NCBI RefSeq assembly: GCF_022026395.1
Contig: NZ_CP041767.1
Location: forward strand, 160,001 to 200,000
Reading direction: 5' to 3'
From: Brevibacillus brevis
GTDB taxonomy: Bacteria; Bacillota; Bacilli; Brevibacillales; Brevibacillaceae
Length of the DNA stretch: 40,000 nucleotides
The number at the start of each line of letters is the position of its first letter. The first letter of the stretch is position 1. The position numbers were made by a program, and so were the translations under genes. This document shows, one piece after another, positions 15,451 through 23,478 of this stretch. Under the pieces are notes generated by a model, which was not told where the DNA came from, searched no databases, and was given only the letters and a program-made list of their open reading frames with translations.

Positions 15451-16014
15451 ATGCTATTCTTTTTGCTGGTAGGTATGTTTATTGTAGATGCAGACATCGC
15501 CATGCAGAAAAAAGCAGAGCTGAAGATACTCCTTGAGTTGTCTAATCATCACGCCACCTTTGCTGTTGATCCTGTATTGAAAACAGAGGGTGTGATTGAT
15601 CTGCTAGAAGACGAGGCCCTTGAACGTTTTGATGACAGAATGTATGAGAATGGTGGCTATCGTCGTGAGCAAGCCATGTTCGTCCCTCAAGCAGACAGTG
15701 TGACCACGGATCCCATTCCTTTCTCGCGCTATTATGTGGATTTCCGTTCGTGGCGCAATGACCACCAATTACGCCTACAGTACAATGGGACAACCCTCGT
15801 GACAGAACGAGCAACAAAAGGGCCAGCTCGTCCGGGAGGTGGTATGCTGCAGATTACCGTCGTAACTGAGCATGGAGAAGAATTGCACCTCGCACCAAAA
15901 ACAATGGTCGGTCCATCCCATGTCGTAGTTGCCTACATTGACGAGCGGCCGTTTCTGCCGCTGCTGCCGCTACATTCGTTTCCGGTCGTATCTGTAGAAG
16001 AACTGAAAGATTAG
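15451..16014 (+). CDS. Membrane-anchored protein of Tad cluster 2 (pseudopilin-like); true start probably upstream
   Basis: 187 residues from ATG 15451: a hydrophobic segment (LFFLLVGMFIV), an amphipathic helix DADIAMQKKAELKILLELS, then an exposed domain with a glycine/proline hinge (GPARPGGG). From this ATG the span is only about 11 residues. Reading the same frame upstream adds about 11 residues (TGINILSIST...) that complete a normal span and bring the frame to a strong ribosome binding site at 15405-15412. No ATG/GTG/TTG lies there, so either a rare start codon is used or the sequence carries a change. Last gene of cluster 2; a helix-rich minor subunit is likely. Confidence 0.7.
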   Translation: MLFFLLVGMFIVDADIAMQKKAELKILLELSNHHATFAVDPVLKTEGVIDLLEDEALERFDDRMYENGGYRREQAMFVPQADSVTTDPIPFSRYYVDFRSWRNDHQLRLQYNGTTLVTERATKGPARPGGGMLQITVVTEHGEELHLAPKTMVGPSHVVVAYIDERPFLPLLPLHSFPVVSVEELKD

Positions 16015-16023
16015 TCAGACTTA

Positions 16024-16053
16024 TTTACAAATTGCAAATTTTTCTGGTACTAT
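16024..16053 (+). promoter_or_regulatory. Likely SigA-type promoter of the DUF3870-type gene
   Basis: TTTACA (16024-16029), 18-base spacer, TACTAT (16048-16053). It lies just after the end of Tad cluster 2 and gives a leader of roughly 90 bases before the TTG at 16152. The match is decent but the spacer is one base long. Confidence 0.5.
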
Positions 16054-16151
16054 GTAGGAAAGTGCTTACCCAGCTTGCGATTGTGAGGAAGTCGCTCTCC
16101 GAACATCCCGTTTGCCGGTCCGTTAAGCATAGTAAAAGTGGGGTTATTGAT

Positions 16152-16493
16152 TTGTTTGATAAAGATACCATTTATATCGTAGGCGATGCACAGTCCTCTT
16201 CGAACAATCCGATTACACAGCAATTCAGTGCTTTTTTTATCGGATTGGTAGTCGATACTTCCAACGACAAGATCGTAGATGCGGCCTGTTCCTCCACAGT
16301 CCAACTGACGTCTGATTTTGCTCGGTCGATCTTTATCGGTCATTCGATTATGGCGTCGGACGAAATTGGCGAAGAGATTCGTTTTCGGTATTTTGGATCT
16401 TCCCAAAAAACATTGATCGCAGCGTTTAAGGACGCGCAAAAGAAGTACAAACAAGCAGTTTCCACGAGAAATAAAGCCACAGTCACCAAATGA
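16152..16493 (+). CDS. DUF3870-family protein
   Basis: 113-residue cytoplasmic protein matching what I recall of DUF3870: a start like DTIYIVGDAQ, then FIGLVVDTSNDKIVDAACSST, a middle FARSIFIGHSIM, and the end FRYFGSSQKTLIAAFKDAQKKY. Function of the family is unknown to me. The frame is open back to 16032, but family members begin near the IYIVG strand. TTG 16152 is in frame about eight bases after GTGGGG and fits best. It is a single-gene unit between its own promoter and a strong terminator. Confidence 0.75.
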   Translation: MFDKDTIYIVGDAQSSSNNPITQQFSAFFIGLVVDTSNDKIVDAACSSTVQLTSDFARSIFIGHSIMASDEIGEEIRFRYFGSSQKTLIAAFKDAQKKYKQAVSTRNKATVTK

Positions 16494-16543
16494 ATACACC
16501 CGCTGCTTTATTTATTCGTATGCTCGGCATACACGTAAGTAAA

Positions 16544-16585
16544 ACCCAGCAAATGCCATGATCGCGTGCATTTGCTGGGTTTTTT
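16544..16585 (+). terminator. Intrinsic terminator after the DUF3870-type gene
   Basis: Perfect 13-bp stem ACCCAGCAAATGC / GCATTTGCTGGGT with an 11-base loop, followed by six T. One of the strongest terminators in the window; it isolates the Tad region from the dpp operon. Confidence 0.93.
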
Positions 16586-16629
16586 GCTTATTACGAGAGG
16601 TCAGTTTTTGATGAAAAGGAGGAGAGTCC

Positions 16630-17568
16630 TTGCTATCTTTTGTCTTCCGCAGATTTATCTCCATGATCGTGACGTTATGGCTCATCATTACCCTCACCTT
16701 TTTCCTGATGCATGCCGTTCCAGGATCTCCTTTTGAAAAAGAAGGAAAGGCATTAAACGAAGCAGTTGCAGCGAACCTCAATGCCTACTACAACCTGGAT
16801 AAGCCGCTACTTGTCCAATACGGGCTGTACTTGCAAAAGCTGGTGCAGTTTGACCTTGGACCATCCATTGCCAACAGCTCGGATACGGTCAACAAAATGA
16901 TCGCCCGTGGATTCCCCGTCTCTTTTCAACTCGGACTGATATCTGTCGTTTTTGCGATTGTCACTGGTATCGCGCTTGGTGTGATCGCCGCGCTACGACA
17001 TAACCGTCTCATTGATTATCTTGCTATGATTATTGCTGTTATCGGGATATCTGTTCCCAGCTTTGTTGTTGCTTCCTTATTAATCAAATATTTGGCGGTC
17101 GAGTGGAAGCTGTTGCCGACTGCAACGTGGGGGTCTTGGCAGCATGTGATTATGCCAGCACTTGCATTAGCGTTTGGTCCGATTGCGATTATCGCTCGTT
17201 TGACCCGTACCAACATGCTGGAAGTGTTGACCCAGGAATACATTGAAACTGCTCGTGCAAAAGGGCTGTCTCCAGCGACGATTGTGTTGAAGCACGCACT
17301 GCGTAATGCGATTTTGCCTGTCGTCACGCTTTTAGGCGCACTGATTGCCAACGTTTTAACGGGAAGCTTTGTGATCGAAAAAATATTTGCGATTCCTGGG
17401 ATGGGGAAATATTTCGTCGCTGGCATTAATAACCGCGACTATTCCGTCATTATGGGAACGACCGTCTTCTATAGCGCACTTTTGATTTTCCTGATGTTTG
17501 TCGTCGATGTACTATACGGCATCATTGATCCACGAATTAAGCTGCATCGAAAGGAGAGCGAAGGATGA
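16630..17568 (+). CDS. dppB: Dipeptide/oligopeptide ABC transporter permease DppB
   Basis: 312-residue permease, half of the channel through which peptides delivered by the DppE lipoprotein cross the membrane. It begins with the family-typical FVFRRFISMIVTLWLIITLTFFLMHAVPGSPF, has six predicted spans, and carries the EAA-type cytoplasmic loop (EYIETARAKGLSPATIVLKHALRNAILPVVT) that docks to the ATPases. Length is normal for the family. The start is TTG at 16630, chosen because AAAAGGAGG lies seven bases before it and no ATG is near. Its last codons overlap the next gene (ATGA). Confidence 0.93.
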   Translation: MLSFVFRRFISMIVTLWLIITLTFFLMHAVPGSPFEKEGKALNEAVAANLNAYYNLDKPLLVQYGLYLQKLVQFDLGPSIANSSDTVNKMIARGFPVSFQLGLISVVFAIVTGIALGVIAALRHNRLIDYLAMIIAVIGISVPSFVVASLLIKYLAVEWKLLPTATWGSWQHVIMPALALAFGPIAIIARLTRTNMLEVLTQEYIETARAKGLSPATIVLKHALRNAILPVVTLLGALIANVLTGSFVIEKIFAIPGMGKYFVAGINNRDYSVIMGTTVFYSALLIFLMFVVDVLYGIIDPRIKLHRKESEG

Positions 17569-18482
17569 TCGTTTCTGATGATTTATTTATCCCTATGCGA
17601 AAAGACAACCTCAATGCGGAAGCGATTGTGCGACCTCAACTGACGTTTTGGCAAGAAGCTTGGCTTCGGCTCAGAGGAAACAAGCTGGCTCTGATGGGGT
17701 TGGTGATTATTATCCTGCTTGGGATTATGGCTACGATTGGGCCGATGATCTCTGGTCATGAATACGCCAAACAGTCGATTATTATGAAAAACAAACCTCC
17801 ATCCGAAGCGAACTGGTTTGGTACTGATGATTTTGGTCGCGATGTGTTTACCCGTGTTTGGTATGGTGCACGCATTTCCCTGTTTGTCGGTTTGACGGCA
17901 GCGCTTATCGATTTTTTCATTGGTGTCTTGTATGGAGGAATTGCCGGATATATGGGCGGACGAATCGATAATATCATGATGCGCTTCGTCGATATTTTGT
18001 ACGGACTTCCTTATTTGTTGGTTGTGATTTTGCTGATGGTCGTCATGGGGCCTGGACTTTTAACCATTATTATCGCGTTAAGTGCGACTGGCTGGATCGG
18101 GATGGCCCGGACTGTGCGCGGTCAGGTTCTGCAAATGAAAAACTCGGAGTACGTACTGGCGGCAAAAACAATGGGGGCAAAGCCTTTCTACATCATTCGC
18201 AAGCACCTGCTACCCAACACAATTGGCATCATCATCGTCTATGTTACGTTATCTGTTCCATCTGCGATTTTTGCAGAGGCGTTTCTGAGCTTTCTCGGTC
18301 TTGGTATTCAGGCGCCGATGGCTAGCTGGGGAGTGATGGCGAACGATGGACTCCCCACCCTTTTGTCCGGTCATTGGTGGCGGCTCTTTTTCCCTGCTTT
18401 CCTCATCTCGCTGACGATGCTCGCGTTCAACGTGCTCGGTGATGGCTTGCGCGATGCGTTCGATCCGAAGTCAAGGAGGTAG
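17565..18482 (+). CDS. dppC: Dipeptide/oligopeptide ABC transporter permease DppC
   Basis: 305-residue second permease. An N-terminal cytoplasmic segment with the DppC/OppC-type stretch WLRLRGNKLALMGLVIII precedes the first span. The characteristic GTDDFGRDVFTRVWYGARISL lies before the core, and the EAA loop reads EYVLAAKTMGAKPFYIIRKHLLPN. Six spans are expected. Its start overlaps dppB by four bases and the next gene starts five bases after its stop. Substrates are probably peptides, and from the neighbouring ykf genes cell-wall peptides in particular. Confidence 0.93.
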   Translation: MIVSDDLFIPMRKDNLNAEAIVRPQLTFWQEAWLRLRGNKLALMGLVIIILLGIMATIGPMISGHEYAKQSIIMKNKPPSEANWFGTDDFGRDVFTRVWYGARISLFVGLTAALIDFFIGVLYGGIAGYMGGRIDNIMMRFVDILYGLPYLLVVILLMVVMGPGLLTIIIALSATGWIGMARTVRGQVLQMKNSEYVLAAKTMGAKPFYIIRKHLLPNTIGIIIVYVTLSVPSAIFAEAFLSFLGLGIQAPMASWGVMANDGLPTLLSGHWWRLFFPAFLISLTMLAFNVLGDGLRDAFDPKSRR

Positions 18483-18487
18483 GCAAC

Positions 18488-19513
18488 ATGAATAAAACGG
18501 AAAAGCTGCTGGAAGTCAGTGGGCTTCGGGTCACATTCAAGACGCATGGCGGTGAAGTGAACGCTGTTCGGGACGTGAACTTTACCTTGAACAAAGGGGA
18601 GACACTGGCGATTGTTGGTGAATCTGGATGTGGGAAAAGCGTGACTGCAAGGAGCATTATGCGTTTGATCCCGGAGCATATCGGAAAAATCGCAGGAGGA
18701 AGCATTCATTTTAAAGGGCAGGACTTGGCAAAGCTGCCGGAAAAGCAGATGCGCGAGCTGCGTGGGAAAGAAATCTCGATGATCTTTCAAGATGCGATGA
18801 CGTCACTCAACCCGACCATCACCATTGGTGAGCAGATTATGGAGGGAATCATTCGCCATCAAAAGGTCGCCAAAAGCGAAGCCAAGCGGCAAGCGATTGA
18901 AATTCTCACCTTGGTCGGGATCGCCAATCCGGAAAGTCGTTTGAAGCAGTACCTCCATCAGTTTAGTGGCGGGATGCGCCAACGGATCATGATTGCGATT
19001 GCGCTTGTCTGTAAGCCGTCCATTCTGATTGCGGATGAGCCTACGACAGCGTTGGATGTGACGATTCAGGCGCAAATCATCGAGCTGTTCAAAAGCATTC
19101 AGCAAAAGACCGGGGTCTCGATCATTATTATCACGCATGATTTGGGAGTCGTCGCCAAGATTGCGGATCGGGTCAATGTCATGTATGCCGGAAAAGTGGT
19201 AGAGTCCGGTCCTGTTCGCGACATTTTTTACAATCCGCAGCATCCGTACACCAAAGGCTTGCTGGCGTCGATGCCTCGTTTGGATGCAGATCGTTCTATT
19301 CCGCTCAGCCCAATACCCGGAACACCCCCGGATTTGTTCAGCCCGCCAATTGGCTGTGCATTCGCAGCGCGCTGTGACTACGCGTTGGAAGTATGTCGGA
19401 ATTACCAGCCTGCGGAGACCCATGTCCATAGCAAACACGCGGTTTCCTGTTGGTTGCAGGACCCTCGGGCGAAGAAGTTGTTAGCGTCGATGCAACCGCC
19501 AACAGGGACCTGA
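18488..19513 (+). CDS. dppD: Dipeptide/oligopeptide ABC transporter ATP-binding protein DppD
   Basis: 341-residue ABC ATPase of the peptide importer. Walker A is GESGCGKS (44-51), the signature is FSGGMRQR, Walker B is ILIADEPT and the switch is ITHD. The C-terminal oligopeptide-transporter extension has four cysteines (GCAFAARC ... EVC ... SC). In related OppD proteins an iron-sulfur cluster has been seen at such cysteines; whether that holds here is inference. CAAGGAGGTAGG precedes the ATG. It probably pairs with the second ATPase encoded at 23479 in an asymmetric dimer, as in other Dpp/Opp systems. Confidence 0.94.
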   Translation: MNKTEKLLEVSGLRVTFKTHGGEVNAVRDVNFTLNKGETLAIVGESGCGKSVTARSIMRLIPEHIGKIAGGSIHFKGQDLAKLPEKQMRELRGKEISMIFQDAMTSLNPTITIGEQIMEGIIRHQKVAKSEAKRQAIEILTLVGIANPESRLKQYLHQFSGGMRQRIMIAIALVCKPSILIADEPTTALDVTIQAQIIELFKSIQQKTGVSIIIITHDLGVVAKIADRVNVMYAGKVVESGPVRDIFYNPQHPYTKGLLASMPRLDADRSIPLSPIPGTPPDLFSPPIGCAFAARCDYALEVCRNYQPAETHVHSKHAVSCWLQDPRAKKLLASMQPPTGT

Positions 19514-19556
19514 TTCAAGGCTGTCGAGGGCAGTGGTCAAGCCCGGCTTCATTCGT

Positions 19557-19594
19557 GTAAAAGAGGGTGTCGTCTGACGTCACTATCCTTTTAC
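19557..19594 (+). other. Hairpin between dppD and dppE
   Basis: GTAAAAG (19557-19563) pairs with CTTTTAC (19588-19594), with a weaker inner helix (GTG/CAC) around GACGTC. No T-run follows, so it is probably not a terminator. A structure at this place could stabilise the dppE mRNA and raise binding-protein levels relative to the membrane components. Confidence 0.5.
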
Positions 19595-19630
19595 GACATA
19601 CAAAAACAAAAAAATAAGGGGGAAGAAACA

Positions 19631-21289
19631 GTGAAAAAACTATCAACATTGTTGCTGACAGCTACGCTGGGTGTTTCTATGCTCATGGCTGGATGTACAT
19701 CGGGTCAACCAGCTGCACCGAGTGAGAATGCACCAGGCAACACGGCTCAGCCAAACGCTCCGACGCCGGGTGATCAAGCGGCAAAGCTCCTGTTGCTGAA
19801 TAATATCAAGGAACCGACGTCATTGGACCCGCCGATTGGCTTTGATGAGCCGTCCTATAATATTTTGAACAACTTGATGGAAGGCTTGACTCGCCTGGAC
19901 GAAAATCAAAAGCCTCAACCAGCGGCCGCTTCCGAGTGGACAATCTCCGAGGATGGCAAAACCTATACCTTTACCCTGCGTGACAACAAATGGTCCAATG
20001 GTGAACCGGTAAAGGCTCAGGACTTCGAATTCGCGTGGAAACGCATGCTTGATCCTGCACTGGCATCTCCGGCGGCATCCCTCGCGTACATTATTGAGGG
20101 AGCGGAGGCATATAACAGCGGTAAAGGTCCGGTGGATGGCGTAAAAGTAAAAGCGGTGGACGACAAAACACTAGAGGTCGTGCTCGCTCAACCAGCTTCC
20201 TGGACGCTCCTGTTGGCATCCAACCCAGCTTTCTTCCCTGTACACAAAGCAACTGTAGAAAAAGATCCGAAATGGGCAGCAGAAGCAGCAAGCTTTGTCG
20301 GAAACGGGCCATTCAAGCTGACAGAATGGGCGCATGACAGTGAACTGAAAATAATGAAGAGCGATACGTACTGGGATGCAGCAAACGTAACTCTGCCTGG
20401 TGCTGTTTGGAAAATGATTGATGACGAGAATACCGAGTATCAAATGTTTACGAACGAAGAGCTGCACAGAACGACAACCGTTCCTGCAGACATGGCAGAC
20501 CAATTGTTCAAAGATGGCAAAGTATTCGTGCGTGATGGAGCAGGTACAGAGTTTTATCGTTTCAACGTCACGAAGGAGCCATTTGATAATGCCAATATTC
20601 GTAAAGCCTTCAGCTTGGCGATTGACCGTAAGACGCTGGTTGACCTGGTGCTGATGCGTCAACAAAAGCCGGGAACTGGCTTCGTATCTTATGGTTTACC
20701 TGATGCCAACGGTGAAGGACAATTCCGTGAGGTAGGCGGAGAATTGGTGAACTTCAACCCAGATGAAGCGAAGAAGCTCCTGGAACAAGGAATGAAAGAA
20801 AAAGGCTACACAAAGCTGCCGGAGGTTACACTCACGTACCGCAGCGGAACGGCCAACGAGAAAACGGCACAAGCCGCGCAGGAAATGTGGAAGCAGACGC
20901 TGGGCGTAGATGTGAAGCTGCAAAAGGTAGAGGGAAAAGTTTTGACGGATATGCAAAAGCAATTGCAGTATCAAATTGCTCGTTCTTCCTGGTTGCCTGA
21001 CTTCGGTGATGCGATCAACTTCCTCGACATTTTCCAATCGAAGGCAGCAAGCAATCGTACGGGCTGGGGCAATGCACAATTCGACAAGCTGATCCAAGAC
21101 GCATACAAGGAGCCAGACGATGCAAAACGTCTGAAGCTGCTTCATGATGCAGAAAAAATCTTGTTGGATGAAGCGCCAATCGCACCGCTTTATTTCTATA
21201 ACACTTCCTTGCTCTCAAGCGACAAAGTGAGTGGTGTACAAAGCTCTTCACTGAGCTACACAGACCTGAGAAAAGCTGTCGTGAAGTAA
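19631..21289 (+). CDS. dppE: Peptide-binding lipoprotein DppE/OppA family
   Basis: 552-residue solute-binding protein (SBP family 5). The signal peptide ends in the lipobox LMAGC, so C22 becomes the lipidated N-terminus. A flexible Ser/Pro/Asn-rich linker (about 24-47) follows, then the binding fold with the family motifs EGLTRLDENQKPQPAAASEW, YTFTLRDNKWSNGEPVKAQDF and RKAFSLAIDRKTLV. GTG start after GGGGGAAG. It sits on the outer membrane leaflet and hands peptides to DppBC. In B. subtilis DppE is reported to bind murein tripeptide, which agrees with the cell-wall-peptide enzymes next door. Confidence 0.93.
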   Translation: MKKLSTLLLTATLGVSMLMAGCTSGQPAAPSENAPGNTAQPNAPTPGDQAAKLLLLNNIKEPTSLDPPIGFDEPSYNILNNLMEGLTRLDENQKPQPAAASEWTISEDGKTYTFTLRDNKWSNGEPVKAQDFEFAWKRMLDPALASPAASLAYIIEGAEAYNSGKGPVDGVKVKAVDDKTLEVVLAQPASWTLLLASNPAFFPVHKATVEKDPKWAAEAASFVGNGPFKLTEWAHDSELKIMKSDTYWDAANVTLPGAVWKMIDDENTEYQMFTNEELHRTTTVPADMADQLFKDGKVFVRDGAGTEFYRFNVTKEPFDNANIRKAFSLAIDRKTLVDLVLMRQQKPGTGFVSYGLPDANGEGQFREVGGELVNFNPDEAKKLLEQGMKEKGYTKLPEVTLTYRSGTANEKTAQAAQEMWKQTLGVDVKLQKVEGKVLTDMQKQLQYQIARSSWLPDFGDAINFLDIFQSKAASNRTGWGNAQFDKLIQDAYKEPDDAKRLKLLHDAEKILLDEAPIAPLYFYNTSLLSSDKVSGVQSSSLSYTDLRKAVVK

Positions 21290-21302
21290 GAAATAGTAAG
21301 TA

Positions 21303-21347
21303 GGGAGAAGTCATTTCAGGCGGATGAAATGACTCTCCCCCTTTTTT
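21303..21347 (+). terminator. Intrinsic terminator after dppE
   Basis: Long stem GGGAGAAGTCATTTC / GAAATGACTCTCCC with a single bulged A and an 8-base loop, followed by a C-run and six T. Ends the dppBCDE unit. Confidence 0.9.
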
Positions 21348-21373
21348 GCTAGAATTTTTAATAGTGCTATAAT
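21346..21373 (+). promoter_or_regulatory. Extended -10 promoter of ykfBCD
   Basis: TTGCTA (21346-21351), 16-base spacer, TATAAT (21368-21373) preceded by TGC, giving an extended -10. Start of transcription is expected near 21380, about 60 bases before the ykfB ATG. The -35 lies in the tail of the preceding terminator. Confidence 0.72.
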
Positions 21374-21439
21374 TTAGTATGTCTATGAGAAAAAACACAA
21401 CGAAGGAAAGCACGAGTGCTGGAGAAGATGGAGGAAAAC

Positions 21440-22534
21440 ATGATTATTCAAGCCATCGAAGTAAAACGAATTTCTGTACCATTGAAAAAGCCTTTTAAAA
21501 CGGCTTTGCGTACGGTGCATAGTCTGGAATCGATTCTGGTGAAAATCACCTGCGACAACGGTATGGTCGGGTGGGGCGAAGCTTCGGCGACTGTCGTCAT
21601 TACCGGAGACAGCATCGAGAGCATCGAGTCAGCGATTATGAATACGATGAGACCTCAGCTCATCGGCTTGAATTTGCTTGCCTATGAACGAGTTTTCCAA
21701 ACCTTGCACCAATCCATGGTAGGAAATACGAGTGCGAAGGCAGCGGTAGACATTGCGTTGTACGACCTTATTTCTCAGCGAGCAGGAATGCCGTTGTATC
21801 AATTCCTCGGGGGCTACCGTGACCAATTGGAAACCGATTATACCGTTAGCGTGAACTCCCCGAAGGAAATGGGCGAGGATGCGGCTCTCTACCTCAAGCA
21901 AGGCTTTCACGTACTGAAAATCAAGGTCGGCAAGGACAACATCGAGGATGACATTTTACGCATCCAGGAAATTCGCAAATCCGTGGGCAATCAGGTGAAG
22001 ATTCGTCTTGATGCCAACCAGGGATGGAATGTAAAAGAAGCGGTCCAATCGATTCGCAAAATGGAGGACATGGGTCTTGGCATCGAACTCATTGAGCAGC
22101 CTGTAAAAGCGCATGATCTGGAAGGCTTGAAGCGGGTAACAGATTCGGTCGATACGCCAATCATGGCTGACGAGAGTGTGTTTTCACCAGCGCAGGCCCT
22201 GCAGGTGTTGCAAAACCGTGCGGCAGACATGATTAATATCAAGCTCATGAAGGCTGGTGGCATTTACAAAGCACAATTGATCAACCAATTGGCTGAAGAG
22301 CACGGTATTCCATGTATGGTTGGCAGCATGATCGAATCGCGTTTGGCTGTATCAGCAGCAGCTCATTTTGCGGCCAGCAAGAAAAACATCACCCGCTTTG
22401 ATTTCGATGCCCCGTTGATGCTTTTGCACGATGGTATAGAAGGTGGCGTAACGTACGAGGGCCGCTTGATGCGCATGCCAGAAGAGTCTGGGCTCGGTAT
22501 TCGTTCCGTCAGCCTGTGGGAGGGGGAGAACTAA
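21440..22534 (+). CDS. ykfB: L-Ala-D/L-Glu epimerase (dipeptide epimerase)
   Basis: 364-residue enolase-superfamily enzyme that converts L-Ala-D-Glu from peptidoglycan into L-Ala-L-Glu so that it can be hydrolysed and reused. With the start at ATG 21440 (GGAGG at 21430-21434) the catalytic set falls at K160 and K162 (LKIKVG), D191 (RLDANQ), E219 (IEQP), D244 (ADES) and K268 (IKLMK). As I recall, these are the same numbers as in the B. subtilis epimerase, which supports the start. A GTG at 21416 would add eight residues. First gene of a three-gene unit, two bases before ykfC. Confidence 0.93.
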   Translation: MIIQAIEVKRISVPLKKPFKTALRTVHSLESILVKITCDNGMVGWGEASATVVITGDSIESIESAIMNTMRPQLIGLNLLAYERVFQTLHQSMVGNTSAKAAVDIALYDLISQRAGMPLYQFLGGYRDQLETDYTVSVNSPKEMGEDAALYLKQGFHVLKIKVGKDNIEDDILRIQEIRKSVGNQVKIRLDANQGWNVKEAVQSIRKMEDMGLGIELIEQPVKAHDLEGLKRVTDSVDTPIMADESVFSPAQALQVLQNRAADMINIKLMKAGGIYKAQLINQLAEEHGIPCMVGSMIESRLAVSAAAHFAASKKNITRFDFDAPLMLLHDGIEGGVTYEGRLMRMPEESGLGIRSVSLWEGEN

Positions 22535-22535
22535 G

Positions 22536-23453
22536 ATGAAATCTGCTATAGTTTCTGTTTCTGTCGCCACTGTGTGGACCAAGCCGGAGTCGCCGCGTGA
22601 TATTGACCAAGTAGCGCTCCAATCCCCGGTAGATGCACGAAGCTGGCTCGCTTCCCTTACTGTAGAAGAGAAGCTTGGTTTTTACGACAATAACGCGATT
22701 CAAACTCAAGCGCTGTATGGTACCCGCGTAGAGGTAGTCGAGGAGCAAGGGGAATGGTCACAAATTCTGATTCCTGATCAGACAACGAACAAAAACGCAA
22801 CAGGCTATCCCGGCTGGGTACCGTCTCGTCAGCTAGCACCGTGGTCAGATGCTTTTGAGGTACAGCAAGGCCAAAAGCTGGCAATGGTCACGGCGGCGTT
22901 TACCCGTCTACATACAGCCGACCAAAAGCCAGACCTGGAGCTTGCGTTTTTGACCAAACTGCCGCTGATTGGGGAAACCGCGGACTGGGTAACGGTAGCG
23001 ACACCGAACGGTACAGGACTTTTGCCAAAAGCAGACGTCCAAATCGTCAGAGCAAACGAGCCCATCGAGCTTTCCGGTAATCGTGGAGAGGCAATCGTAG
23101 AAGCTGGCAAGCGATTCCTCAACCTGCATTATTTATGGGGCGGCATGTCCTCTTACGGGTATGACTGCTCAGGATTTGCGTACAACATGCACCGATCTGT
23201 CGGTCTCCAGATCCCGCGTGATGCATCTGATCAGGCAAAAGCCGGACAGCTCGTGGAAAAAGAAGCGTTGCTTCCGGGGGATCTGCTGTTTTTTGCCCAT
23301 GAAGAGGGGAAAGGCAGAGTTCATCACGTGGGCATTTATATGGGGAATGGTGAAATGATTCATTCTCCGGATTCGCGAAGTGCCATCGAGGTCGTCAAGC
23401 TGGATGGCTACAAGCTCGAAAAGGAACATTGCATCTCCAGACGATACTGGTAA
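22536..23453 (+). CDS. ykfC: Gamma-D-glutamyl-L-diamino acid endopeptidase (NlpC/P60)
   Basis: 305-residue cysteine peptidase that cuts the D-Glu-diaminopimelate bond of free murein peptides with an N-terminal L-Ala. Two SH3b-like domains occupy about 1-170 and the NlpC/P60 domain about 180-305. The catalytic residues are visible as C211 (YDCSGF), H264 (HHVGIY) and H276 (MIHSP). The spacing of 53 and 65 residues equals that of characterised YkfC enzymes as I recall them. No signal peptide is apparent, consistent with action on imported peptides in the cytoplasm. It supplies the L-Ala-D-Glu that YkfB epimerises. Confidence 0.92.
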   Translation: MKSAIVSVSVATVWTKPESPRDIDQVALQSPVDARSWLASLTVEEKLGFYDNNAIQTQALYGTRVEVVEEQGEWSQILIPDQTTNKNATGYPGWVPSRQLAPWSDAFEVQQGQKLAMVTAAFTRLHTADQKPDLELAFLTKLPLIGETADWVTVATPNGTGLLPKADVQIVRANEPIELSGNRGEAIVEAGKRFLNLHYLWGGMSSYGYDCSGFAYNMHRSVGLQIPRDASDQAKAGQLVEKEALLPGDLLFFAHEEGKGRVHHVGIYMGNGEMIHSPDSRSAIEVVKLDGYKLEKEHCISRRYW

Positions 23454-23478
23454 ACGGATAACGGGGAGGAGTGGCCAG

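Noticed and set aside
16590..16625. CodY box before dppB
   Set aside because: GTTTTTGATGAAAA has the AT-rich look of AATTTTCWGAAAATT but mismatches at too many positions to call.
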